Assembly: GCA_038503035.1 (NCBI GenBank)
Contig: JAVSML010000043.1
Coordinates: 319,411-383,410 of the forward strand
Source: Crocodylus rhombifer
Lineage: Eukaryota > Chordata > Crocodylia > Crocodylidae
Reading direction: 5' to 3'
Length of the DNA stretch: 64,000 nucleotides
The number at the start of each line of letters is the position of its first letter. The first letter of the stretch is position 1. Below are positions 46,631 through 60,600 of the stretch, piece after piece. The translations under genes and the position numbers were made by a program. The notes under the pieces were generated by a model. It had not been told where the DNA came from. It saw nothing but the letters and a program-made list of their open reading frames with translations, and made no database searches.

Positions 46631-48345
46631 AAGTGTCTTGAATACCAAGTGCTTTAGGAACCCACAGGCCAGGCTGTGAGTGGGGATGTGAGCTGTTCCT
46701 CTGGAAGACGGAGCTCAAAACTTCCCACCAAGGATGAATGAGCTATCATGATTTTTAAGCTGATCCAATCTCAAGCTGTTCTGAGGCCTCCACTTCAGTG
46801 CAGACCATCCTGCAGGACCATTTAAATTGCAGCAACAGCATCCTTAAAGCTGCCCTGTTTATGGCAGCACTGTTCAAAATATCAGCTGCCTTTAGGTCCT
46901 ACTGCCCCCGGAGTAGCGTCTACACCAGGGCACATGAAAGGTCCTGGGAAGATCACCTCACAGCTGTGATAAAAGAATCCCCTCCAGCTAAAAGCAGCTC
47001 TTTCTGAGCCCTTTCAGCTTCAGACTTTCTACCTTGTGAGGGTCTTGCTAAGCAGGTTTGGCTTTGAGGACACGTGAGACCTGTGCGCAGTGTAGAAGCA
47101 TCAACCAAAAGGCACAAGGGCTGGTGGAGCAGCCCAGACACGTTTCTGCTTTATTAGTTCCGCAGATAAGTCATGCTGTTACAAACTTAAGGTCAGCTGA
47201 AAACAGGGGGAAGAGGCAGAGTCCCGAAAAACAGTCCATTGATTCAGCCTGAGGTGAACAGCCTGGCTTTTGTGAGAGGGGATTTGCAGTCTATGGTTGC
47301 CATCCTTGGAGCAGGACATCTGGACCTATCGTAACACCACTGCTCATCTATGTTGTCCAGCTCCAGAAACCCAGTCGTGTGCTGAAGTCCTGCGGCAGCC
47401 CTGGAGCACTTGGGGATCAAGCACGGGAGATGGGTAGAAAGAGTCACCTTCACGCGTCAGCCTGAGAAGAGGAAGATTCGGCGTGCTTGTTTTTGAGGAC
47501 GCTGGAGGGGGTCAGAGGGCCAGTAACGAGGCCGAATGCCTGTTCCTCTGCCCTGTAGAAGCAGCCCCTCCAGGCTCAGGATTCGTTCCTAAGTCTCCTG
47601 GGGTTTCCCCGAGTGGTGTGGGGGGAGCTTGTTTTCTGTTTCAGCATTAAAAGATCCTGTTTAAAGCTGTAGCTCCACAGCTGAATGCTTTCAGTTGCAG
47701 AAAGCAAACATCCTGGTCCACAAGTGTCCACCAAAACAGAACAAGGGATCGGAAGGTCTCTGGCCAGGAGACTGCCCAGCACTTATGGTTCAGCACTGTG
47801 GACACAGAAGTCAGGAAAGGAGAGGCTCCACTGAAAGCTGCCAAAGCCTTACTGAGAACAGGCTACTCCCCCCTCCATCCTGCCAAACCAGATGCTTGAT
47901 GGCCTCGTTATAAGTGGGAGGTTACCCACTAAAGGCAGGGCCGTGCTAAATCAACGGGGCTGACCCCCACCCCCCTCCCAGGGATTCAGGCCTTGCTGTA
48001 TTACCAAGCAACATTCACAATCAAAACACCTTTGTTCAAGGTGCTGTCACCCCATGGGGAAGCACTGACCTTGCCTTGAATAGAGCACATGGTGAGCTTA
48101 ATCCACACCTCCCTATTGCATCTCACATCTGGGATGCGACAGAATTACGTGCCTGGAATCATTTAAGCTGTGCAGGGTTTTTCACCAGTGCGATGGAGTT
48201 ATATGTATTATTTCCCTAGAGAAAAAAGTAGTTAATAAACTTTAAATCCCATTGAATAACTTATTTAGGGCAGAGCCACATTTGGCCCTCTTGAGAATAA
48301 TGTGATCCATTAGAAATCCCAGCTAGTCTGATCAAGTTGCAAAGA
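46631..48345. other. Intergenic region between TPGS2 and AQP7 (convergent)
   Basis: 1.7 kb. I see no exon, RNA gene or named repeat. Confidence 0.55.
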
Positions 48346-48418
48346 TTTATTCAAACCTAGCCTCCATCCTCACACCTTCCAGAAGTGGGGGATGAATAAA
48401 TTAAAAGGTGCATTTATT
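48346..48418 (-). terminator. AQP7: Two poly(A) signals for AQP7
   Basis: On the minus strand AATAAA occurs at 48418-48413 and 48351-48346, about 112 and 180 bp after the stop codon. Either could end the transcript. Confidence 0.5.
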
Positions 48419-48529
48419 GCCAGCGGGTGTCTCAAGAGCCAGTCAGTGACAATCAGCGTAAGTGCATGCGTGCAACACGCCTTGTCTAGAGCTTTTCTTT
48501 CAGGCTTAGTTCTGGGGAACAGCTGGACG

Positions 48530-48689
48530 TCACATCCGAGCACTCTCCAAAGTGTACTTCTCTTTCTCGTTTCCGCTGTCGGTGGCCGGCTGATTATGAA
48601 GATCAATGAAGAGTTTGTGGACTAAAACGCCAAACAGACTTCCCAACGTTGGAGCTACGATCGGGACCCACCACCAGTTATTTCCAGCC
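48530..48689 (-). CDS. AQP7: AQP7 coding exon 6 with stop
   Basis: Acceptor TTCTTTTAG. Encodes [20 protein letters not shown], then [12 protein letters not shown] and a short tail ending ESARM, TGA at 48532-48530. WWWVP is diagnostic for aquaglyceroporins. Confidence 0.95.
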
Positions 48690-51600
48690 CTAAAAGAAAA
48701 ACACAGAAGAGAGATTTCAGATGAATCAAACGGGGACAGAACATATGCCCTGCTGTCCTATCCTGTGGAGGTACTAGCCCAGACTGAGTTGCGTCTGTCC
48801 GTGTCCTTCACTGATGTGTACAGTGAAATTCTCTTGTAGCAGAGCCTTTTTTCCCCTAGAATACACTGCTTTTACAGTGTCAGGTATCCAGGTAGTAGCT
48901 GTATTCATCTGGAGGCAAAAAGGAATCAGAGCTCATGGCAGAGGTGATATCTTTTATTAAACCAACCAGATTTGGGGGGGAAAAATTCTTTAATTGCAAG
49001 CTTTCTGACTCCTTATGAAGTGGCATTTTGCACTCCTGTGTGAGGATTTCAAAGGGGACGTTCAAAGACTTTGTGCGAGGAGACTCCTTCTGAATCAATG
49101 GGAGGTTTGCTATGGACTGTGAGAAGCTTTGGGTCAAACTCCAGATGAAGCAAGGCTCATCGCACCCAGTCGGGTAGGGAAGCTTTACTGTCCACCTCCT
49201 ACAAATAGTGCCACACAGACCAAAGTTAAATGATTTGCCCTGGGTTATCCAGAAAACTTGTTTCAAGGTCAGACATGGCACCCAGATGGGTTCCCAGTCC
49301 TGTGCCTTCACCAAACCGGAGGGAGGGTCAGGGAAACCTCTGTGATCTGCCCAGCATGAAATGGACCCCTTACCTGAAGACCTCCAGCCCCCAGCCGGCT
49401 ATCGCAGTGAAGATCCTGGGAGGGAGGTCTCTTGAGGGGTTGATGGCGTATCCTGTGTTGATTCCCATTGACATGCCGATCACAAAGACCAGGAGCCCCG
49501 TGACCACTGCCTGGGTTCCCTTTAAGGCTGGATTATTCTTCTCATCATGGATGATCAGTATGCCCAAAAGCAGCACTGCAGTGCCAATAAACTAGAGGCA
49601 AAGGAAGAAACAGGTCGGTTGAGAAAGCAGCACCTTAGAGAGGGATAGAAACTGGTCACTGCATAAAAGGAAGAGATCCCAGAGGTGGTTTGAAAAGATG
49701 GATTATCCACAAATGTGAAACCTTTTTCCTCCGGGGCCATCATTCGATGTCTGGCCAGATGCTGTGGAGCCCGTGTGGAATAGGCAGCCGAGTTCCTAGC
49801 GAAAGCATCCATCACGCTAACCAGCAACATGAATATGGACACGCAGACACCGAGTGAAACTATCCTTCATCTCTCCTTTCCACTAGCCCTAGGCACTGAG
49901 GATACATGCGCATCACAGAAGCCAAAGGTCAGTCTGGCCTTTGAGCCAAGAAGCCCCCATCTCTGCTTCGTGTCCTCATCGACATGAGAAGTGAGGTGGA
50001 GAGGATGACGTGGGTCCCCCAAGCCACCGCTCCTGAGCAGGCCAGGAGTCTAGGTCCCGCGTGTGGTGCCAGGATGCCCTGGGCTGTCCTCACTGCCTCG
50101 TTTCTGGGGTCCTCATGCACAGAGCAGGACAGGGTGAGCAGGACTGACCTGCCCAGCAGCAGTACTGAGGTCTCTAACACTGCAGGGCAGGTAAGCCTGT
50201 TTGTACCAGGCTCAGGCAGAGCCCTGAAAACCTGCAGCAATGAAGCAGCCAGCCGTGCTCGATGTAAAGGTGTCGGGACACAAATGCCAGCCGCTCTCGC
50301 GGCTGCTGCCAGGTGCTCTGCCCACAGGGGAAAATGAATCTCCCTGCTCTGATGGAGCACAGCCATCATTTTTAGCCCTGTGGTGTCACAGGCATCATGG
50401 GACTTGAGCCGAGACAACTGCACGTGTCCCTCTGCTTTGTGGAATTCATTCGGCACCTGGATTTTTGCAGCTGTTCCACCCAAAAACGTTAATAAAAGTG
50501 ATGGCTTTGTGGCTGCTGGGAGCTCACACCGCCATTCAGCTTGGGATCGATTGAGCTTAGAATCGGTCCCGTGCTTTGCATTTATACTCTGGTATGGCAG
50601 AGTCCCAATGCAGCAGTCGTGCTGTGCATCGCCCTGAAGATAAGCCAAATCTGAGGCCATGTGGGGACGCTACTGTCATCAATACATGGCCGTTCAGGGC
50701 AGAGCTGGCTCTTTCTGCTCCAGGAGGACCCCTGAGATTTCAACTGAAAGAGACTCTCCAATCACTGGTTGCAGCACAGGGGCTCTGACATACAGCTGAG
50801 CTGTCCTGATACAATATCAGCAAAGAACCCCTGGTCTGTCACTGGGATTAAATGATGATGATGATGTTGATGAATGCAATGTTCTTTCTCCAGTAACCCT
50901 CCACTGATGAGCTGGAGCTGGAGATGACTTGCATTTGAATCCCAGCTAGCAGATATGATCATAATAGACAATGTTGTGCATCATCCTTATGTACAAGATG
51001 GACTTTTATCTCACCCTTTGCTTTGTCTGATCTGGCCATGGTCTTGTCTGCCATGAGTAAATACTAGGGTTGGGTATTTGACCAGTCAAATAAAGTTAGG
51101 TCAATTGGCTGGGTCAAATATCAGTCAAAAATTGTAAAAGATTGCTAACAGGTCCAAATAATACACAGAAAAAGCACAAGTTTTCCATTAAGAAATGTGT
51201 CCCAAAAAAACCTGATAAAAAATCATATCTGTCAAGAAAACTCCAAAAAATATATATATTTCTTTTGTAAAACTGCTAAAATCTTTGACCAATCAAAAAT
51301 ATGAAGTCAACTGACCAGTCAATTGACAATATTTGACTGAATAATTGACTGCCTTGCCAACATACACTTAAATCACAGCCAAGACGTTCAAAATTGCCTG
51401 TTCTGCAATCTTAACATCACCACACCAGAGCGTCAAGCCAGGAAAGCTGTCTGAGAAAGTTTGAAGGTTGCCAGGCCCCTGGTAGGAGAGGAACTTTTTG
51501 GGGTGCTGTGGAGAGGCTCAGAAAGAAAAGATTATAATTGCAAAGCATGGAAGGCAACCAGACAGTGATCAATGCAAAGCTGAATAGCAGAGAAACTCCC

Positions 51601-54600
51601 TTAATAGTGCAATGAGCCACACAGAGGACCAGCCTGGGTACATGAGGCACTAGCAATGCGTAGGGAGCGGGAATGGACTGGGCCTGTACTGGTGAGTGCA
51701 CAAGACTTGGTCCCTGCTAAGCTGGGTTGTCCCCCAGGTGAAAGAAGGGGCAGGTTCCACCCCAAAACAACAGACCACACAGGACCAGATGGTGTATTTC
51801 TGGGCTGGGGCATGCTTGGGTAGGTCGTGGTCCAGCACATGGCCACCACGATGCTGCCGTGCCCCTGGGTGCAGCGTCTCATTGCCAGCTTTCTGATCCT
51901 TTCCCTCCATGGGAGGGTCCTGGGGGTCAAATGGTCCAAACCCCCTGCCCTTGTGTCATTCCTAAGCCATCCTCAGAGAAGTCAATCCAGGTGTCCCCCC
52001 ACCCCGGTGTGATCAGCCCCTTCCCCAGTTGCTCTATCAGTGGCCTGTTTGAAGCTGCCTGGAGACCTTGTCATGATGCACCAAGATGGGAAATCAGCAG
52101 GGGTTCCCCAATGCCCCCCAAGAAACTGAGGCAAGTGCACCTCTCAGAGCCACGGGCCATGCAGAGCCGGCGTCTTGCGGGAACAAGGACAAGCCGGTTC
52201 CCAGCAAAGCCCTTCTCTGGGGCTCTCACTGCTAACTCCCCATCTTCACACATCCACCCGCTCCCAGCTCCTGCGCTCTCCGTTTCCAGGGATCCACCTC
52301 TCAATCATACCACATTGCTGTGCCCGCTCGCCTTTGCCTGCAGCCCATCCCATTGCGACCCAACCTCCTTCTTGGCACTCAGCTCGTCCGCATAGGGGCT
52401 CGTTACAGCTCCTGGCTCTGCGTCATCCATGTGGCACCCTCTCAACACCACGCATCCCCATCCTCCACCCTACAGTCACCCTAGGGACTAACCTCGTTGA
52501 AGAAAGCCCCCGTCAGGGACATATACGCGGCTGGGTAGGTGGCGAAGAACCCGGCTGTGGCATTGGGTCCCATCACGGTGAAGTTGCCTCCAGTGTAGAG
52601 GTAAAGTGCATCTAGGAGAAAGGGAGACCAGGGTACCATGCGGGGACCAGGCTGAGCCAGAGAGACCGGGCAGGGGCCTCAGTGCAGACACCACAATTGC
52701 AGCAAGAGAGGAGAGGAGCAGGAGGACATGGCCTTGCCATCACACCCTTCCCAGGCACAGAGTTCATCGACCGCTCATCTCCAGGAGACTGGCCTGGAGA
52801 CATGACAGCAGCCGCCTGAGCTAGATGTGACCTCCCTCTGCAGCTGCACAGCCTTGGGGGCCCCCAGAAAGAAGAAAGACTCCTTCCCTGTCCCCCATTT
52901 GAGACATGCCAGAGCCAGCAGCCAGATGGTCTCGCTCCTGGTAGCAGCAGGCAGCAAAACAAACCCCACCTTGTCCTGATCCTCCGAGGTGTCCCCCTTC
53001 CTCCCAGCTCCAGCTGCAGTCGAGGTGGAGCTGCAGCTGCAGCTGCTGGAGGTGTTTTAAAATACCACGTCCCATTGAGCCACCTGCTATACCCATTCTG
53101 CATCCTTCCCCCTCCAGCTCTTGCCGTGGGAGCCCCAGCCTCAACGACCTCAGGGAGGCTGGCTGCAGCATGACACACAGCAGATGATTGACTTTGGGTT
53201 GTGAGAATACCTTCCTGGGGCCCACCTTCCTTCACAAAGCCCTAGCAGGCCAGAAAGACACGCGTCCTCCCCAAAACCCAGCCAGGGTGAGGGCAGTGGA
53301 GACATTCAGCATCATGGGACCAAGAGGCCGATGCCTGGGAGCATCGGTTCTCCAAGGGTGGTGGCATTTGCTCCCCAAAAGAGAGCTCAAGTCTCTTGGG
53401 CTAAGCCCAGGGCAAGTGTCTTTTCATACGGGACCCAGAAGGTAGGTGCAAAGGCACAGCGTATCTTTTCTGCCTGACACTGTGCACGTGCACTAAGCCA
53501 GGTGAAAGCACTCCTGTCCTAGTGTGCATCTAATCATGGGCTAAGGACCAGCAGAAGGGAGATCTCGGGCAGCTTGGCCCTGCAGAGCAGAGAGGCAGGA
53601 GCTGAGCAAGTAGCTCCTTCACGTGGGATCAGCAGCGCGCCCTGAAACGTGTCACTCAAGCCATTTGCCCAGCTCCAGCATGGGTTTAAACCCTCCTGGA
53701 CTCAGCATCCAAGTGCTATTCTGAGCTGGCCGGGAGACAGCATGGAAGATGCACTAGCCCTGCCTTTGCTGGCCCGCATAGCAGCCCCATGCTTGCCGGC
53801 GCGCCTGTCCGGCAATCAAACTAACGCACGGTCAGCCAGGACCATAGCTGGGGAAAAGCCACCCTACCGTAATACAAGCCGAAGATGGTGGCTGCTGCCA
53901 CGAAGGACCCCAGGAACTGGCCCACCACGTAGGCCGGAAGCTTCTTCCAGGGCAGCTTCCCCAGGAGACAGTAGGTGAAGGTAATGGAGGCATTCAGGTG
54001 AGCTCCTGCGGAAAGAAAGCATTGCATCTGCTTTACCGCACCTGTCCCAGAGCAACGACTGCACCGTTGCTGGCCGCCCCCGAGGCTGGTGCTGGGGAAT
54101 ACCAGGCACCAGCAACATCCACCCAGGAGGAGTCATCCCTTGGGCATCCACCCATGGGTCTTGCTTCTCTCCAGGCACCTCTACCTGGTGCAGTCACATT
54201 GCCCCTGCGGGAAGTGAATGCAAAACACCTCCCACACCGGTGCGTGGCTACAACGTGGAGCAGCCCCAGCCCAGCGGCTCCCAGCGGTATAGCTCGGTGC
54301 TCCGCCCCAACCCTCGGGCAGTGGACTCCCATGCATGCACACAGGTCTCCCGTGCAGGAAAAGGAGGCTGGTGACTTGCGGGGATGTGGTTCCCGGTTGT
54401 CCTACACCTTGTAGAGCAACTCAGAACAGCAGTGTTTGCAAGCACTACAACCCCCCCGAAGTCCAAGGACACTGCAGGGCTCAGCACCTCCAGAATCAAG
54501 CCTGGAGGGGCTGCCAGGACTACATGTTCGTGGTGGAGAAATGAGGCCTATAAGGGAGGGTGGGAATGAATTGCAGCTGGGAAATTACCCCCGCAGCACT

Positions 54601-57600
54601 CCGTGGCTTAGCTGTGGGATCTCACCTGCTCTGGGTGACTAATGCATTATCATTCCTGCTGTTAATTAACTTCTCTCCTGGCTTCACCCACAGATCCTGA
54701 GCAGGGCAGGAGAGCACCAGAGTGAGCTGGTATCAGCCTCCTGGTTGCTCCATTTTCTAAAGACACAAGAGTCATTTTTCCCCTGGGACACACTATCCCT
54801 AGTGCCCTGCTCTGAGGAGCTGTTTTGCTGCTGAAAGGAAGGACAGTCTTGCTCCTCTGGTGCTGAGCTGGGCCTCGGGAGATCTGGGTTCACCCCTGAT
54901 CTCTGCCACACAATTCTCTTGTGACCTTAAGCACATCATTTATTCTCTCTGGGCCCCAGTTCTCCAATCTGTAAAATAGGAGTGCTACTTCTTCCCAGTT
55001 AGCTTAGCAAGCTCTGCAGGCAGGGGCTGCCTCTTGTCTTAAGCTCAGTGCCCAGGAAAAGGTGGCTCAGATCTCAGTGGGAAACTCTGGTGCATGAGTA
55101 CCCTGGAGGGTGGCTCCAAGGAGGATGGAGTTGGGCTGTTTTTGGTGGTGGTTGATAACAGAATAAGGAGCAATGGGCTCAAGTTGCAGCAAGGAAAGTT
55201 GAGTTTAGATAGTAGGAAAAACTTTCTCATGAGGAGGGTAGTAAAGCACTGGGACAGGTTATGCAGAGAAGTTGTGAACTCTCCGTCCTTGGAGGTGTTG
55301 AAGACCCAGGTAGACAAAGCCTTGGCTGGGATGATGTAGTTGGGGCTAGTCCTGTTTGGAGCAGGGGGTTGCACTAGATGTGACTTCCTGAGGTCCCTTC
55401 CACCCTCATTTTCTATGGGTGTATGATTCTACCCAACTGATGGTTCACAGGCAATGCTACGCCCACGAGACCCTCCAACATGGTGCATGGCTGCAGGAGT
55501 TTTTGCCTCACACAGGTGCATGTTTCTTTAGGTGGACAGGGAGAGTAAGCAGGATGTTGCCAGCAGCCCATTGCTTGCTCAGTGTCATTGCCCGTGGGCT
55601 GGTGAGGCCGGGGGACCAGTGCTGGGGAAGTTACTTTTATCCCGGCCAAGGAGTCAAAGATGGGCAGTCGTGATGCCTGGCCCCAGATACTAGCAGGCCT
55701 TATCCACCTTGGACCATGGGCGAACCAAGCCCGGGATGAATTCGGATAACTTTGCTCTCAGCCTCCAGTCTTAATGGCCATCCCCTTTTCTACACCAGGA
55801 CCAGGGGGCTGGAAGGGGCCTGCTGACCATCGAGTCCAGGCTCCTGCATTCCCAAGCAACTATGTACTCGACCTGTCTTCAAACCTCCCAGCCCCTTGCA
55901 CACCACTAACACCGAGGTACCTCTGGAAATGAACCAAGACACGGCTTCACTTATCGGCACTGTCTTACAACAGGGAAGAAGCAGGGGGGATGAGGCACTG
56001 GCAGGACCCTGCCTGGCGATCCGAATGGGACCGGAGAGCAGCAAGCGAGTTCTCCCCTGCCAGCTCCTGTAGGCTGGGACACACTATCCCTAGTCCACCT
56101 GCACAGCATCTTCCTAGGAGTCTCCTCTCTGCTCATTGCAGAGGTGAAGCCAACCCGCGATCTGACGTTGGCTCTGAGTGTGACGGTCAGTATGAGCCCC
56201 GTCCCTGCCTGAGCTGAAATGACACCTCCTCTCACGTCCTGTAGCTGAAGGTCAATCCCTTTGCTAACAAACGTGGTGTAGGTCATCCCCTTCACGCAGC
56301 CTCCTTCCCCCCAAGCAGATCTATCACCTCCAGACGGACAGTGAGGCAGCAAGCAGGCTGCTCATGCCAAGGTGCTCTTCCTTTTCTCCTACATCCCCTG
56401 CTATGCCCTGCCCCTAGAAATCCCACGTTTCATCCTGCAATGTGAGGAGCAAGGGTTGGGTTCAGCTCCCTGCCAGCATAGGCCCCAGCCTCTTCTGCCA
56501 GGACAGACAAGCGCAGCGATTACAGAAGATAAGAGGCACGGAGAGATCCAGTGCTGTTGCCCTGAAACGATATCCCTAGTGTGCACGTATGCGCATGTGT
56601 ACGTGCCCGTGTGTGTTCATGCCTGTGCGTGTGTGTGTGCATGTCTATAGAGAGGTGTGTGTCTGTGTGTGCATGGGCATGTCTGCAGATGTGTGTGTCT
56701 GTGTGTGCAAGTGTGTGTGTGTTTGAATCTAGGATCAAACTCATAAGCTGCTCAGTGCCATTGGCACCAGAATTTCTTATAGAGCAAGAGACTGAGTTCC
56801 CACTGGGCAAGATCCAGGCTACACAAGGTTTATTTCAAGGACACTGGAGTCCAAAGTGCTCCTAACTCCCTCGTTGCCCTCTCATTTCCCTGCAGGGAGT
56901 CCTGGCAGGGAAACCAGTGCATCCAGGAATAGTGAAAGGCGGGTTTTGAGTCACCCCGTGCAGGGCCTACGCAGGGGAGGGGAACCCTGACGCTCTGAGT
57001 TTCTTCCCAAGCTGCTCCACTGGGATCGGGGTGGCACGTGCCTCCTATCGCATCCATGGGAGGGATGGGCAGGTCCGTCTCTGGACCTGAGCGGTGGATC
57101 TAGGGGACCCGAGGGGCCACGTGCTCTGAAGGGGAAGCCGGGGAACGGTGGCTCCCTACTGCGCTCCCCCCCGCAATACTCCCACCTCCGCAGCCTCAGC
57201 ACCCAGATGTGTGTCCAAGGCCCCTCCTCCCTGTGCTGCACCAGCGCTGCTAGGACAGCAAAGCCTTCCCACCAGGGTCGCAGCGTCCAGGGGAAGGGTC
57301 CTCACCGTGTCACTAAAACACAACTTGTTCAGCAGCACCAGCCCACAGGCCACCTCCCTTGAGGACATACCCAGCACCCAGCTCCAGGAAGATGCCCCTC
57401 CGTGCCCTCCATCCAGCGTGCTCACTCACCTGAGACCCCGCCAGCTGCATGGATGCCCAAAGTGACGCCCAGTCCGAATGACAGGTTGATGCTCAGGTAT
57501 TCCCCAAACTTTCCTCCTCCTAGATTCACCTGGGCAACGGACCCTAAGCCAAGGAGCTAATGCAGAGACAGAAGAAGAAGGCTGCACCATTGCATGAGTC

Positions 57601-60600
57601 CTCCCGGGGCGGCCTTGCCTAGATCCTAGTCAAGGCTAAACGCGACGACACGAGGAGGGCAGCCACTCGGAGATGAAGGATGGGGTTCCCCGCAAACCCT
57701 CGCCTCAGGGGACCCGCTGTGCAAACACGCATGTGCCCCCTACAGCAGTGATTTGCACCCAGCTCTGTGGGGTGCCGTGCACCGTTGGCGCTCTCAGGTG
57801 TGCAAGCACTTCCACGTGATTCACAAGAGACTCCAGCCAGGACCTGCTGGGGTCTTTCCGCACTCTTGGCCACAGGAGAATTGCTCTGTTCAGTCAAGAA
57901 ATGAGTGAAAAGCTCAGAGCTGGCATGTTCGGGGTGGCTTGAGTCTAGCAAGAGGACCCCTGAGCCTAGAAACATTCATAACCACTGATTTAGAGCTCCC
58001 ATCGCTGCCTTGCAATTTGGGACTGGGGCATGGAAATGCAGATCCAGGTTGCTGTCAATGATGTGGGACAAGCTACAGCCCCAACAGCCAGACCTAGCCC
58101 TAAAATACAGGCATGCTGAGAGATTCACTCCAGGAGCTAAGAGGAAAAGGAGCCGAGGCATCACATAACTAGAGCTGGGAGAGGGTTTGGGGGAAAGGTT
58201 TAGAATAATTGGAAAACCAATTATTTGCCCAGTTCTAGGCATTAGGTTCCTACCACACTATACAGAGCTATTTGCAATTAGTTCTGCAGCTCCCAGTGAA
58301 AGCAGCTGCTTATTCTTGGTGTACTGTGAGCTCTCCCCAGAGACTCCCACATCTGGTGTGAATTTGTGTTATTCGATGTGCCGCTCCAAGGCTGCCCGCG
58401 GGGAGAACCAGCACTAGGCTACAGCAGGCCGGAAAGCAGGTCCCCAAAGCTTTGTAAGACACCCCCGTGCTTCGTTGGGCATTTCCCTCCCTGCCTAATT
58501 CTTTATACAGATACTCTGTCCTTTCTGAAAATATCCCGGGGTGCGGAAACTCTTCAAAGCTGGGCCAGACTGGTGACTGTGGAGAAGTCAAACCCTGGTC
58601 ACCTCACCTGACACGGTTTTTGAACAAATAAAACTTTTCCAATTCGTTTTGGACACAATAGTTTTGTCTCCCAAATTGATCACCAGTGGAAAGTGGCGTG
58701 CCAGGGGATGGGTAGGGTCATCCTGTGCTAGCTAACGCTGTCACCCTTTGCCCGTCCTGTTGTGCTGCCCTGCATCTCCCAGCCTGCCTTTAATGACAAG
58801 TTTGCCGACTTGCTTTCAGACATCACCAGGATCCATCCTTCCACCCAGCCGCTGGACCGGCCTCGCACCCCCGCACCTGTGCACACGCGCTGATGACCTG
58901 CTGCATGCAGCGGTGATCTGCACTGTGTGAAGGCCATTTCCCAGCTGGTCTTAGGTCTCTGGACTCTACAAATCCCTTGTGAAGCTCCTTTCCTGCTCAG
59001 GCCAGGTATTTTATTGCCCTGAGCTGCATCACCAAGGACTCCCCGCAGCATCGACAAAGCAAAGCCGTTGCAGGGCGTGAGCACGGGCTGAGGAAGTGCA
59101 TTGCTATAGTGGGGAAGCCCCAGGGCAGACTAGAGATAAGCCACTTTCTAGGAACAGCGAAATAAAGCCAAAACACAGGTATTCCTGCTGGTCTCTGACC
59201 CCTGTGTGGGATCGTGTTGGTGCCTGCGCCCGCTGTCTCAGCGAGGCGTTTGGACACCGGGACTATCTGTAGGTAGATGGTGCTTTCTATCATCTCAGAA
59301 AGCGGTGCCAGGCTGGACCGTACGCTTGGAGCAACTGCACTGAGCTGGGTCAGGTGCAAATTCAAACCCCAGCTCCGCGTAAAGCAAAGCACAGTGCTTG
59401 CCTAAGACTAAGGGAGCTCCTCCCTTTCAGGCTCTGATCCAGTCTACTTAATCCATGGGAGGCTTCCCATGAACTTCAGCGAGCTTTGGACTATGCCGGT
59501 AGTCAGGAGAAGGATGGAAGACATGTCCTTCGTCACTGATGGACGCTGCAATTAGTTCTGCAGCTCCCAGTGAAAGCAGCTGCTTATTCTTGGTGTACTG
59601 TGAGCTCTCCCCAGAGACTCCCACGTCTGGTGTGAATTTGGGTTATTCGATGTATCGCAAAGTCCTCCACGGACCTGCCGCTCCAAGGCTGCCCGCGGGG
59701 AGAACCAGCACTAGGCTACAGCAGGGCGGAAAGCAGGTCCCCAAAGCTTTGTAAGACACCCCCGTGCTTCGTTGGGCATTTCCCTCCCTGCCTAATTCTT
59801 TATACAGATACTCTGTCCTTTCTGCCAAACCTGCTGCTGGTTCACCTGGCAAATCCCTTAACACAGCACACCAGACATGACAACTGTGATACGATAATGG
59901 ACACCCCGCGATATCCCTGCCGGTCAATGATGTCCACAGCGCGGGCTCATTACAGGGCTGCCCGGGTACACGCAGCCTTGCAGAAGCTTGCAGAAGCCCA
60001 GGTGTGTGGCCTGTAGCACTAATACTATTTCTAAATATAGATAAGTGACAGTGTAATTCCTCTAATGATCACTGCGCTGCCTCTGTCCTCCCTTGGCCCC
60101 GCCTGCAATGCGGCTACACCCACTTTCTGGCTCTCGCCTTCAGAGAGGTTGTCAGCTCTTGGAGCAAGGCCTGGCTTTTGACATGTTTACACGGGTCATG
60201 GCCACGCGGGGCTCCACCCGCCCCAATCTGGAGCTGCCATCACGTTAATGAACGCTGGCAAAAAACCAGAGGATCCTGCCCTTCAATTGCCAATCCTTCA
60301 ACACCACCGGCTTGCCCAGGAGAGGAGCAGGGTGCACTTGCAAGCTTATGTCAGGTGAGAGCAATGCCAAGCTGTCCGCCGCTCTGCACCTATGGGATGT
60401 AGTGATGTGCAATGCCCATCAGGGTTACGGCAAGCGCCTATCTATCCACCCCACTTAGAAAATGAGAATTGAAGACACCTCGGGAGGTCACATCTAGTCC
60501 AACGCCTGCTCCAAGCAGGACCAGCCCCAACTACATCACCCCAGCCAAGGCTTTGTCTACCCAGGTCTTAAACACCTCCAAGGATGGAGACTGCGCCACC

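Larger units (their letters stand above)
54006..57429 (-). other. AQP7: AQP7 intron 2
   Basis: 3.4 kb, with a MIR-like SINE (54878-55040), a CR1 fragment (55095-55432) and a TG microsatellite (56580-56733). The rest is unremarkable. Confidence 0.55.

Noticed and set aside
49929..50660. 243-codon open frame, minus strand
   Set aside because: It lies wholly in AQP7 intron 4, has no family motif that I recognise, and no splice pattern links it to a gene.
52612..53235. 207-codon open frame, minus strand
   Set aside because: Intronic in AQP7, begins and ends without coding signals, and composition is typical of GC-rich non-coding DNA.
56580..56865. Cysteine-rich secreted protein
   Set aside because: The repeated C/V pattern comes from a TG microsatellite.
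58310..58591. Duplicated short exon in AQP7 intron 1
   Set aside because: Both copies have open frames on the minus strand, but the copies differ by 23 bp, a frame-breaking length, and no consistent splice sites were found.
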